A DNA stretch of 64,000 nucleotides from NCBI GenBank assembly GCA_017505725.1, contig JAFVOR010000053.1, forward strand, positions 1 through 64,000, in the 5' to 3' direction. Positions 24,842 through 33,214 of the stretch are shown here, piece after piece. The stretch is from Alistipes sp. (lineage in GTDB: Bacteria; Bacteroidota; Bacteroidia; Bacteroidales; Rikenellaceae). Numbering within the stretch: position 1 is the first letter of the stretch; each line of letters opens with the position of its first letter. Below the pieces are notes generated by a model. It worked only from the letters and a program-made list of their open reading frames with translations. It searched no databases and had not been told where the DNA came from. Made by a program: the position numbers and the translations under genes.

Positions 24842-27427
24842 TTAAAAGTTGTGACGCTTAATGTAATCAGCATAATCGCTCCAATTCTCTGATGCTTTAT
24901 ACGCATATACTGAGCTACTTGGTACATAAATTTTGAATGCTGAATGATGATTACCAAACATCTCAGGCCCACCCGTAGGCGGTACGACCGGTTTACAATA
25001 TACATCTGTCAGCAATTCACAACTACTGAATGCATACCCCCCAATCGAAGTAACTTTATTTGGAATAATTATAGTTGTTAGACTACTACAATACTCAAAA
25101 GCGCTCTCGCCAATCGAAGTAACGCTATCAGGAATGGTTACATTTTTTAACGAGAGGCAATAAACAAAAGTTCCATCTTCAATAGTGGTTATACCGTGAG
25201 GTATAGCTATCTCTGTTAGCAATGGACATCTTGCAAATGCACTCCTTCCAATCGAAGTAACGCTATTTGGGATCACAACACTTGTTAATGATATACAATT
25301 GTCAAAAGCAAAATATCCAATTGAGGAAACACGATTGCCAATCGTTAAGCTTGCTAGTGAATAGCAATCACTGAATGCCATATTACCAATTGAAGAAACA
25401 CCATTACCAACCGTCACACTTATTAACGAAGTGCAATAATAGAAGGTCTCTTCCTCTCCAATATACATGACATTGTCAGGAATTGTCATCTCTTTCAGAT
25501 TGTAACAATATGAAAACGCAGCACTATCTACCGATATAACACTATCTGGAATGATTAACATAATTAGTGCTTCACAATGATAAAATGCATATTTCCCGAT
25601 TGAAGAAATGCCATAAGGAAGAGTAATATCAGTAAGTTTGATACATCTAGAAAATGTACAATCTTCAATTGAGGTTATTCTATTTGGAAGAGCTATGCTT
25701 GTCAGGCTACTACACCCACGGAATGCAGATTCTCCAATCGAAGTGACACTATCGGGAATACTTATATTTGTAATATAACTGCAACCGGAAAATGCAAAAC
25801 TCCCAATCGAGGTTACGCTATTGGGAATGGTCAATTCTGTAAGTTCACATTCGTTGACAAAAAGATGCTTTTGGCCTGGGATTTCATACATTGTGTTGAA
25901 AATACAATATTTCGCCAAATCTGATATATGAACATTTACACCTGCTAGTTTATTACAAGCATAGAACGCATTCGCTCCAATCGTAGTAATACTATCAGGA
26001 ATTGTTATGCTTGTCATACTACCACAATTATAGAATGCATAATCTCCAATAAATCTAGTCCCATTTATGATACAATACGAAGTTTGGTTTTTATCCACAA
26101 CTTCTACTAAATAGGTATCAGCATATCTTATATTATCTATTACTGGTAAGGAAGTACAGCCAGAGAAGGCCCCACCTCTAATATCAGTAACGCTATTAGG
26201 TATTGTTACATTTGCAAGATTACTGCAATTATAAAATGTTGCATCCCCAATAGAAATAAGCCCTTTACCGATAACAACATTTACCAATTCGCTACAGTAA
26301 TAGAAGGCTGCTTCTCCTATATATGTAGCTTTGTCTGGAATCGTAATACTCTTCAGGTTTTTAGATTTCTTAAAAGCATTTTTACCAATCTGTGTCACAT
26401 CTCCGTCAAATTTAATAACGCCTATTCCGTTCTCATATGTATTAGATACGATATTTGCTCCAAATACATCAGTTGCATATGGCTCTACTATATTTCCATC
26501 ACTAGATGTGTACCAAATTTCATCATCTGGAATATTCGAAACATTATACCCTGTACATTCTACCACAATTGCCCTCATAGGCTGAATTGCATTACGCTCG
26601 ATGGAGATAGCATTCGAGGTCGATTTTTCGCAGATGTCACCATTGATGTCGGTAATCTTTACAGTAAATCCCTCCTCAAAAGTTGTTTCGGGAACCACAA
26701 ACCAAAAAGCGGTAGGATTTGCAGGATCACTGCTCAATCTTACTCCATTGCCACAGTCGAGCGTAATGGCAGAGGTTGCTGTATCCGTCATAGCCACCAA
26801 GGGGACACCTCCATAAGCAGCAGTAATCGTTGCCGAGCTGGCAATTTTCTCGTTGTTATTTCCTTCGAATGTGATGGTCTTAACCGTCACATCATCGCCA
26901 TATAGTTGCAATTTAAGATATCCGCAGGCATTCTTAAATGATAGTGATTCATCGTTGGTATTCTCGGTTACCGCAACCATTGTATTCGCACCCAATCCAA
27001 ACGAATCCTCGGCATAGATCTGTGTAGCGGGTAACTCAAACGAAATCAAACCTGTATTTGAGATGGTAGTAGTCTCGACATAGGGATATACTGCATAGTT
27101 GCAAGCCAAAGGCTCGCCTACACCTGAATTTGTAGTTACCCTTTCAAACGAGCCACCCTTATCACCAGATTCGCCAGTAAAGCGATACTGCAAATTGGAT
27201 GTCACCCCCGGGAAATATGAGATTTCATCGTTGGCACTCCAATAGATATGGTTATCCTTATCGATAGATGTGCGAGATTCAGCATCCAGCTCTCTTAATT
27301 CCTCGACAGATGCGTAAATCGTTGTAGGAGCAATTATTTCAACTACGGAAACGCTATTCTGCTCTGCAGAATCATCGCAACTGCCCAGCATAAGAAGGGC
27401 TGCAATCAGATATAAAGTTCTCTTCAT
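24842..27427 (-). CDS. BspA-type leucine-rich repeat lipoprotein with fimbrillin-like N-terminus
   Basis: Cell-surface lipoprotein, 861 residues. Signal and lipobox: LLMLGSCDDS (Cys16). Residues about 30-300 resemble a fimbrillin-like domain (DNHIYWSANDEISYFPG, then LSFKNACGYLKLQLYG). Residues about 330-845 hold roughly twenty 23-residue BspA/LRR_5 repeats of the pattern LTSITIPNSVTSIGESAFRG. In other bacteria such repeats bind host matrix or drive co-aggregation; that role is inferred here. The repeat half looks more AT-rich than the N-terminal half, suggesting the two modules have different histories. A 46-codon micro-gene lies 12 bases upstream and a hypothetical membrane protein gene follows. 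Confidence 0.9.
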   Translation of the reverse strand: MKRTLYLIAALLMLGSCDDSAEQNSVSVVEIIAPTTIYASVEELRELDAESRTSIDKDNHIYWSANDEISYFPGVTSNLQYRFTGESGDKGGSFERVTTNSGVGEPLACNYAVYPYVETTTISNTGLISFELPATQIYAEDSFGLGANTMVAVTENTNDESLSFKNACGYLKLQLYGDDVTVKTITFEGNNNEKIASSATITAAYGGVPLVAMTDTATSAITLDCGNGVRLSSDPANPTAFWFVVPETTFEEGFTVKITDINGDICEKSTSNAISIERNAIQPMRAIVVECTGYNVSNIPDDEIWYTSSDGNIVEPYATDVFGANIVSNTYENGIGVIKFDGDVTQIGKNAFKKSKNLKSITIPDKATYIGEAAFYYCSELVNVVIGKGLISIGDATFYNCSNLANVTIPNSVTDIRGGAFSGCTSLPVIDNIRYADTYLVEVVDKNQTSYCIINGTRFIGDYAFYNCGSMTSITIPDSITTIGANAFYACNKLAGVNVHISDLAKYCIFNTMYEIPGQKHLFVNECELTELTIPNSVTSIGSFAFSGCSYITNISIPDSVTSIGESAFRGCSSLTSIALPNRITSIEDCTFSRCIKLTDITLPYGISSIGKYAFYHCEALIMLIIPDSVISVDSAAFSYCYNLKEMTIPDNVMYIGEEETFYYCTSLISVTVGNGVSSIGNMAFSDCYSLASLTIGNRVSSIGYFAFDNCISLTSVVIPNSVTSIGRSAFARCPLLTEIAIPHGITTIEDGTFVYCLSLKNVTIPDSVTSIGESAFEYCSSLTTIIIPNKVTSIGGYAFSSCELLTDVYCKPVVPPTGGPEMFGNHHSAFKIYVPSSSVYAYKASENWSDYADYIKRHNF

Positions 27428-27439
27428 AGAATTGAGATT

Positions 27440-27580
27440 TTAATCATTTATGTACCAATCCTGTTCAGGTTTTTCAGTTGGATCTTCGAATGAACTAGCA
27501 AAACCTAGTTCTACTTTGATTACCTGCATCTCGATTTTAGGGATGAGATACTCCCCTTGTTCATTTCTTTTCATAAGCAT
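27440..27580 (-). CDS. Micro-gene before the leucine-rich lipoprotein (46 aa)
   Basis: A 46-codon frame starting MLMKRNEQGEYLIPKIEMQV and ending QDWYIND. It runs from an ATG at 27580 (or an internal ATG at 27574) to TAA 12 bases before the lipoprotein start. It has no signal peptide: a charged N-terminus with a Tyr-x-x-Pro motif, then a small-residue patch GFASS, then an acidic tail with Trp/Tyr. The same plan is seen in the 38-codon frame at 33079-33195, which also sits just upstream of a fimbrillin-like lipoprotein gene. Too short for strong proof; the paired position and shared plan support it. Confidence 0.55.
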   Translation of the reverse strand: MLMKRNEQGEYLIPKIEMQVIKVELGFASSFEDPTEKPEQDWYIND

Positions 27581-28117
27581 CTCTGTTTTGAGTTCTATAT
27601 CCTCTCAAAACCATATGCTCCTATATGGTTGATTTGTAAAAAAAGAAAGTGTGGAGCTGATTTCGTTCATCGAATAGAGGCTCTGACAAAACCCTGCGAT
27701 AATAAACGATACTATACCCCACACCTGTATACAGCAATACACTGGTGTAGGGATACACCAATAGCATATATACAAGAAATAGGTGCTGTTCGTTATCCCA
27801 TCGCATTTGAAAACTGTCAGATTTTCTATTCGGGACTGCGAAAACACTTTCTATGTCTGCTATATCAGCTCATTACGAGCATCATAGCGAGAGCAAATTT
27901 AGAAAACTTTTCACAAAAGACCAACACCTATGGTGCAAAATTGAGCAAAACTCTCTTAAAAATCAATATTGAAACAAAACTATGTTATTTGCAGATTGGG
28001 GAAGAATGGGTGAGTTTTATCCCTAAAAATCAAAAAAATATCCCCATTAGAGTTAGTGCGAATCGTAAAAATTCTTACCTTTACTAAACTAAAACACAGT
28101 ATTAAATTATCACGATT
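27581..28117. other. AT-rich intergenic stretch, no convincing gene
   Basis: About 540 AT-rich bases. Open frames here on both strands are rich in Cys, Tyr and His and lack family features, so I take them as chance. The promoter of the micro-gene/lipoprotein operon should lie here, but I could not place a clear TAnnTTTG box. Confidence 0.6.
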
Positions 28118-28333
28118 ATGAATGATGCAGGAATAACCGAATTTATTAAAGAGGTGCTAACCCCTTTAAATACTAGAGCATTCGGTAGTATAGAACCCAA
28201 AGATACCGCTATATATAAAATAGAGATAGAAACTAAATTATCGACCTATTTCAGTGAATTACAAAAAAATGAAAAAGATAAAAAAAGAGACAATCTTTCG
28301 ATTATCTCTCGTGAGTTGCGGGAGGAGGATTGA
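28118..28333 (+). CDS. Small hypothetical protein (71 aa)
   Basis: Possible gene of 71 codons, rich in Lys, Glu and Asp, with no signal peptide or membrane helix; the C-terminal half looks helical and charged. A near-match to a -7 box (TACCTTTA, 28077-28084) lies about 33 bases upstream. The last codons run into the 16-base copy of the tRNA-fMet 3' end (28314-28329), so the present stop may come from the event that made that copy. No family recognised; it may be a remnant. Confidence 0.35.
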   Translation: MNDAGITEFIKEVLTPLNTRAFGSIEPKDTAIYKIEIETKLSTYFSELQKNEKDKKRDNLSIISRELREED

Positions 28334-28445
28334 CTGCGCTACGCTTGTCCTCAATCTCTCGCGACTCGGCATAGTGCGCAAGCTCACTCTGCTCTCGCTG
28401 CTCGGATTGTCCGAACCTACGGTTCTCGCCCTCCTCCCTCCACGC
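28314..28445. repeat. Displaced copy of the tRNA-fMet 3' end with an inverted partner
   Basis: Bases 28314-28329 (AGTTGCGGGAGGAGGA) repeat bases 28494-28509 exactly, which cover the 3' end of the initiator tRNA gene, at an offset of 180. After the match the sequence reads TTGACTGCG. An inverted partner TCCTCCCTCCACGC closes the element near 28432-28445. A matching arrangement is found beside tRNA-Ser at 41.8 kb. Confidence 0.7.
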
Positions 28446-28450
28446 AGATA

Positions 28451-28493
28451 AAACAAAGAGAGAACAAGTCGTTGACCTGTTCTCTCTTTGTTT
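28451..28493 (-). terminator. Terminator of tRNA-fMet
   Basis: Perfect 16-bp inverted repeat AAACAAAGAGAGAACA / TGTTCTCTCTTTGTTT with an 11-base loop, 2 bases from the tRNA 3' end. It ends in TTT on both strands. Confidence 0.85.
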
Positions 28494-28495
28494 AG

Positions 28496-28569
28496 TTGCG
28501 GGAGGAGGACTCGAACCTCCGACCTCCGGGTTATGAGCCCGGCAAGCTAACCAGCTGCTCCACCCCGCG
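28496..28569 (-). tRNA. Initiator tRNA-fMet (CAT)
   Basis: Folds as a cloverleaf on the minus strand. The acceptor stem starts CGCGGGG and ends CCCGCA with a C1-A72 mismatch, the hallmark of initiator tRNA. The anticodon stem-loop CCGGG-CTCATAA-CCCGG gives anticodon CAT with the three G-C pairs of initiators. The T-loop is TTCGAGT. CCA is not encoded. A promoter box TACCTTTG lies at 28613-28620. Confidence 0.97.
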
Positions 28570-28612
28570 ATGTATCTTTACTTTCGAATGAAGTTTCTCG
28601 CGTTTGCAGGTG

Positions 28613-28620
28613 CAAAGGTA
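28613..28620 (-). promoter_or_regulatory. Promoter (-7 element) of tRNA-fMet
   Basis: Minus-strand TACCTTTG matching TAnnTTTG, about 44 bases upstream of the mature tRNA 5' end. Confidence 0.75.
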
Positions 28621-28730
28621 GGGCAAATAAATGAGAATTCCAAATTTCCACAGAAAAAAGTTTTAGCGCAAACCATATCTCGCTGTGAATGAGTCTGATT
28701 GCGATATAGAAAAGAGTGGGAAAACAGGGT

Positions 28731-28795
28731 GTTTAAGGAGTTTAGGGAAATTAAGGATAGATTGCGCTATCCCTAATCTCCCTAAATTCGTTAAG
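28731..28795. repeat. TTAAGG-rich inverted repeat
   Basis: Arms TTTAAGGAGTTTAGGG...AAGGATAG and CTATCCCTAATCTCCCTAAA...TTAAG pair almost fully around a 6-base loop (ATTGCG). It resembles the arrays at 39.5 and 53.4 kb. No gene is visible here. Confidence 0.75.
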
Positions 28796-28819
28796 TTCTC
28801 TAATATCTTCGTTCCGCCC

Positions 28820-28945
28820 GAAAATCGCTTATGATAAGATTATTTTTGTGCGACGCGAGGCGACAAATCCGCAGCATAGTAGAGCTATGTGAGGAATTTG
28901 GAGTCCGAAGCGCTCGTGCAAAAAGAACTTATCAGAACGATTTTC
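28820..28945. repeat. F1 palindromic element, copy c
   Basis: The clearest full copy. Terminal inverted repeats GAAAATCGCTTATGATAA (28820-28837) and TTATCAGAACGATTTTC (28929-28945); inner pair TTTTTGTGCG / CGTGCAAAAA; central hairpin CATAG-TAGAG-CTATG (28875-28889). It abuts the stop of the 1,374-residue lipoprotein gene and may act as its 3' end. Confidence 0.85.
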
Positions 28946-31900
28946 TACTGTGGTTTTGACGAGAGAAAGCTACAACCATCATAGTTATCGGTGCCGGTCC
29001 AATCGGTTTGGCTACCTCCGCTATATATATAGTTCATAAAGTTGCTCTCGACAATCCTTATACCCTTTGCCACAGGATCCATATCCGAATCGTCCCAGCC
29101 AGTAATATTGCGACCACCGACACGACAATTCTTGGCAACGAGTGTCGATGTACGAGCTGCCGCCATTATCCAACCCACGTCTGTAGCATCAGGAGCGTAA
29201 ATTTCGCAGTAGCAATCGGCATTTTCGACAACCTTGCCAGCACCGACAATACCGCCTACATAGACATCCTTACCTGTACCTGTTACGCTGAGATTACCGG
29301 TATTGACCATCTTGAGGCTGGTTGGCGGAACCTTAGCCATAGCAGCCAACATACCTGCGATGCGAACTGTAGAGCCTGTAGACGACGCTCCAGCGTAGGT
29401 GATGTTACCCTTATTGCGGAGTGTACCGGTAGAGGTCTCGGTCCAAGTAGACGAGTAGTTACCAATCATACCGCCAACCTGCACGCCCTTGCTCGATGCA
29501 ACACTTGCTGGATTGATGGTGAAGTCGCCCGTATTGGTGTAGCCATTGAGTATGATAATCGGAACGCTACCACCGAGGTGACCAACAATACCACCCACCT
29601 TCAAGTCGCCGCCGACAACAGAGTTATCCACCAAGATAGGGGCGTTGTTTATGCACGAATCGAGCGACAACTGTGCTGTAGATGGCGAGCAGTAGCCAAC
29701 AGCACCCGCAAGTATAGTTGTGCCACCTGTAGCAGCATTGGCAGTATAGGTGATTGCGCCATAGTTGTGGCAACGCACAAGCGAGATGCTGCTACGAACG
29801 GTAGGCGCAAAACCTGCTGCATAGGCATTCTTGGTCTTACCATCGACAGTCAACGACCCCTTAGCGTGGCTGGCATCCTTGGCCGAACCATTCACGCAGT
29901 CGGTAACCTCCTTGCACTGCACAACCAAACCACCAATAAAGACGTGGTTTGCACTTGTACCGTTGTAGGTGATCGAGCCAAGGTTTGTCGAGCTCGACAA
30001 CGAACACGACTCGCCCGCACCGATAAGTCCAGCTGCAACGATACTATTCTTGTAGGTACCGCTAATCTCTATGTTCATCTCATTTACAAGGTCGTAGAAC
30101 TCCTCATTCGAAGAGGTTACACCCACCAAACCGCCAATAACGATATCGCCATCGTTACCGGTGATAGCCTCGGTCATATCGAGGTTGATCTTCATCTTAC
30201 CCGATGCCGAGCAGTTAGCCACATATGCAGCTGCATTATTGATGCTACCAGCGATTACTCCATACTCGCCCTTAGCCTCGGTGAGTTCGACATCGAGGTT
30301 GGTGAGCTTAAGATTTGTAATCGACGCCTTGGTTGTACCAAACAACGGAGCCTTCAAGCCTTTGATTGCGAAGTTCTGACCATTGAAAGTACCAGCATAA
30401 CCCTCGATTGGAGTCCACTGCTTGCCCGACATATCGATATCGGCCACGAGAGCTACATTCTCGGCCAAATTGGCATCCGCTTCCACCTGAGCTGCAAAGG
30501 CGAGAAGTTCATCGGCAGTAGCAATCTCCTGACCCGACAAGAACTTCCACTGCGGCTTGGCATCCTTGCTTGCCAACCAACCGCACTTATCGGTATTTAC
30601 CATTGTCTCCTCATCTGGTGCATCGTTGTAGACATACTGTGTATAGTTGAGTATGGTGATAGGTGTTGGCTCGCCACCCTCCTTGCTGATTGCGCCACCA
30701 ATATGCGAAGCCGTTACAGGGTATGCACTTTTGTAATTTCCTGCCATAATCATACCTACAACGCTGGCATTGGTTGTTACGATATTGCAGTAGCAACGAG
30801 TGTTGTTGATAGCCTTGCTCGAGTTTCCGTAGATACCGCCAACGGTCAGATCGTGACCATTAGAGTTACCCTCAACGGTGATGTCACCCTCGTTCACAAA
30901 CGACGCATTGTCGAAATTGAACGCCTTGTTTGCCGCTGCAATTATACCACCGACGCGTGTTATTACTGCATTATCGGCACTCTCCTTGTAGGAGATGCTT
31001 CCGACATTCTTGATGATGCCTGTCGAGGCACTATGGATCGAGCCCGAGTAGTTTCCTGCAATACCACCAATCTGGATGTTAGTTCCTTTGCAGCAAGTCT
31101 TCTCGCCAAGAGAGATATCGCCATAGTTTGTGTAGCCATTAACGATCTTAACCGAGCCGCCGCCACCCAACGCCGAAACCATACCTGCAAGACGAATCTC
31201 GCCACCGCTGCTAGTACCGTCGAACGACAAGTCACCGTGATTACTACACTCGGTGAGTACATAGGTGCTACCTGTTACATTACCCACGATACCACTCATA
31301 CGGATGTTACCTTTGATGTTCGCAGTGATGGTGATGTTACCGTAGTTGTGGCTGTTGTTCACATTTACGGTACGTGCGACATTCGAGTTCAAGCCCAACA
31401 AACCGCCCGCCTGCACCTCGCTGAGGGTTGTAGGAGTGTTGATTGTGAATGCACCATAATTAGCGCAATTGGTAATATTGATAGTGCTCCTCAAAGCATC
31501 CAACTCTGGCATAAGAGCACCCACACGCACGCCACCTGTCAATTTTCCGGTCACGGTGATTGCTCCCTTCTCCTGCATTGCATCTGCCGAGCCGTTTACG
31601 CAGTTGGTAAGAGTTGGACAGATGAAGGTGATACCGCTCAATCGAAGTGTGATTGCACTCTCACCGGTGAAATTGATGTTACCCAAGTTTGTAGCATTGG
31701 TGATTGCGCCGTTCTTTGCGTCGCAAACAATACCCGAGCAATAGAGGACATAGCCCAACTTACCAGAGATTTCAATGTTTGCACTATTGGTGAGATTCTT
31801 AAACTCTTTGGTTGAGCTTGATACTCCAACGATAGCACCCACATAGAGATTTACATTCTCTGGAGTCGATTCCCAAGCCAAGTCGATATTTCCCGATACC

Positions 31901-33069
31901 GAGCAGTTCTCCACCACTGCATTCTCGCTTGCAATCACACGCGCCAAAGCACCTACAACACTCTTCTCCTTCTCGACGATGTTCACATCGGTCAAGCGAA
32001 GGTTCTTGATCGAAACCATTGTGGTATCGAACAACGGTGCAGTAAGGCCCTTGATGGCGTAGTTGCCACCATCGAGCACGAACTCGGTCTTATTCAGGAT
32101 TGAGGTCCACTCCTTGCCTGTCATATCTACATCGGCAACAACCTTTGCGCTCTTGAAAGTTGACTCGGCGCCAAACTTATCGGCATTAGCAGCAAACAGG
32201 CGCAACGATGCCTCATCATAGATGAGGAATACATCGCTGGTTGCTCCTGCCTTGTAGTCGAATGGTGCAAACTCGCGAACAACACCCGCCTTAACCGCCT
32301 TCTCACCCTCGGCCGTGAAGGTCACAGTCATAGTGTCGGTTGCGGTGTAGAGCGTAGCGGTAACCACGCCATACTCGCCCGCAGGCACAGCAACATAGAT
32401 AGGAGTTGCCTCAGCACCGAGAGTTAAGCCCTCGCCAAACGATATGGTTACGCTATTCGAAGCATCGGCGTGAGCGGTCAATGCACCACTCTCACAGTCG
32501 ATATCGAAGTTACCCGAAAGTTTACCCTCATCAACCGAAATAACCATCGCCTTGAGGCTCACCTCACCCTTTGGAGCAAAGCAAAGTACTCCCGCAAGGT
32601 GCTGCAACGCTGCATCATCGCCCTCATCTTCGGCACGAGCATACATTGGCGCTGCGCCCTCGGCAAATGTACCTGCCTTGTAGGTCTGATTCGCAAGGAA
32701 GGTCACCACCTGCTTGCCCTCGGCAGCAACTACGCCCTCGGCAGGTGCCGGATAGACGATATTGCGTGGATAGTCCACCACACCATCAACTACAAACGAA
32801 GCACGCTGCTTTCCGTGTGCCGCCTCGCCCAGTGGTTGCGATGCCACACCATTCACTGCAATCTTGTCGCCTGCGCTCCAATAGAGCGGATACTCCTCGC
32901 CCACTTTGCCCGCAATGTGGGTACGGGAGTTTTCGAGCGAAAGGGTAATTGCAGTCTGCTCACCACCCAACTGAATGGCAAAATCCTCGGTGGCGTCAGT
33001 TGCGCACGATGCAGCAAAGAGAGCCGCTACCGAAAAGAAAAATTTTACTATTCTGTTCATCTTGCTCAT
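28945..33069 (-). CDS. Giant surface lipoprotein with fimbrillin-like N-terminus and duplicated GLUG-like repeats
   Basis: 1,374 residues. Signal and lipobox AALFAASCATD; start at MSKMNRIV or, three codons later, MNRIV. Residues about 25-275 are a fimbrillin-like domain (LYWSAGDKIAVNGVAS). The rest consists of GLUG-like, probable beta-helix repeats such as VGGIAGNYSGSIHS and CSNHGDLSFDG. The repeat region is internally duplicated: each half opens with a VADxDMxGKxWT motif, runs through CSxSG and ends with a (Y)NYxY...CGWL or C-terminal NYDGCSFL block. It is a paralogue of the next gene (33215-36823), with which it shares an operon and the C-terminal motif TDWTGTDNYDGC. Probably surface adhesion or nutrient binding; ligand unknown. 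Confidence 0.87.
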   Translation of the reverse strand: MSKMNRIVKFFFSVAALFAASCATDATEDFAIQLGGEQTAITLSLENSRTHIAGKVGEEYPLYWSAGDKIAVNGVASQPLGEAAHGKQRASFVVDGVVDYPRNIVYPAPAEGVVAAEGKQVVTFLANQTYKAGTFAEGAAPMYARAEDEGDDAALQHLAGVLCFAPKGEVSLKAMVISVDEGKLSGNFDIDCESGALTAHADASNSVTISFGEGLTLGAEATPIYVAVPAGEYGVVTATLYTATDTMTVTFTAEGEKAVKAGVVREFAPFDYKAGATSDVFLIYDEASLRLFAANADKFGAESTFKSAKVVADVDMTGKEWTSILNKTEFVLDGGNYAIKGLTAPLFDTTMVSIKNLRLTDVNIVEKEKSVVGALARVIASENAVVENCSVSGNIDLAWESTPENVNLYVGAIVGVSSSTKEFKNLTNSANIEISGKLGYVLYCSGIVCDAKNGAITNATNLGNINFTGESAITLRLSGITFICPTLTNCVNGSADAMQEKGAITVTGKLTGGVRVGALMPELDALRSTINITNCANYGAFTINTPTTLSEVQAGGLLGLNSNVARTVNVNNSHNYGNITITANIKGNIRMSGIVGNVTGSTYVLTECSNHGDLSFDGTSSGGEIRLAGMVSALGGGGSVKIVNGYTNYGDISLGEKTCCKGTNIQIGGIAGNYSGSIHSASTGIIKNVGSISYKESADNAVITRVGGIIAAANKAFNFDNASFVNEGDITVEGNSNGHDLTVGGIYGNSSKAINNTRCYCNIVTTNASVVGMIMAGNYKSAYPVTASHIGGAISKEGGEPTPITILNYTQYVYNDAPDEETMVNTDKCGWLASKDAKPQWKFLSGQEIATADELLAFAAQVEADANLAENVALVADIDMSGKQWTPIEGYAGTFNGQNFAIKGLKAPLFGTTKASITNLKLTNLDVELTEAKGEYGVIAGSINNAAAYVANCSASGKMKINLDMTEAITGNDGDIVIGGLVGVTSSNEEFYDLVNEMNIEISGTYKNSIVAAGLIGAGESCSLSSSTNLGSITYNGTSANHVFIGGLVVQCKEVTDCVNGSAKDASHAKGSLTVDGKTKNAYAAGFAPTVRSSISLVRCHNYGAITYTANAATGGTTILAGAVGYCSPSTAQLSLDSCINNAPILVDNSVVGGDLKVGGIVGHLGGSVPIIILNGYTNTGDFTINPASVASSKGVQVGGMIGNYSSTWTETSTGTLRNKGNITYAGASSTGSTVRIAGMLAAMAKVPPTSLKMVNTGNLSVTGTGKDVYVGGIVGAGKVVENADCYCEIYAPDATDVGWIMAAARTSTLVAKNCRVGGRNITGWDDSDMDPVAKGIRIVESNFMNYIYSGGSQTDWTGTDNYDGCSFLSSKPQ

Positions 33070-33078
33070 TCAATTTAA

Positions 33079-33195
33079 TTAGTAGACCAACTCATCATTA
33101 TCGGTGCCAAAGCCTGGCAGACCGACGCTATCGCCATAGCCTCTTTCGGCTACGATGTCGAAAATCTGAAATTCTGGTTTTTGATAGTTCTTCAT
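33079..33195 (-). CDS. Micro-gene between two giant lipoproteins (38 aa)
   Basis: A 38-codon frame MKNYQKPEFQIFDIVAERGY that ends in GTDNDELVY. It starts 19 bases after the 1,202-residue lipoprotein gene and stops 9 bases before the 1,374-residue one. No signal peptide. It shares a plan with the micro-gene at 27440-27580: Lys-rich start, a Pro-containing hydrophobic strand (KPEFQIFDIVAERG versus IPKIEMQVIKVELG), then small residues and an acidic aromatic tail. Both precede a lipoprotein with a fimbrillin-like N-terminus. I do not know a function; a leader peptide or a small assembly factor are guesses. Confidence 0.6.
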   Translation of the reverse strand: MKNYQKPEFQIFDIVAERGYGDSVGLPGFGTDNDELVY

Positions 33196-33214
33196 AGTCG
33201 TAACTTTTTAGAGG

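Noticed and set aside
27557..28087. A 176-codon plus-strand frame in the AT-rich gap
   Set aside because: It starts opposite the micro-gene, is rich in Cys, His and Tyr, and resembles no protein; most likely chance.
29008..31815. A 935-codon plus-strand frame opposite the 1,374-residue lipoprotein gene
   Set aside because: Antisense to a repeat gene with signal, lipobox and domain structure; the frame is Cys/His/Arg-rich and has no family features.
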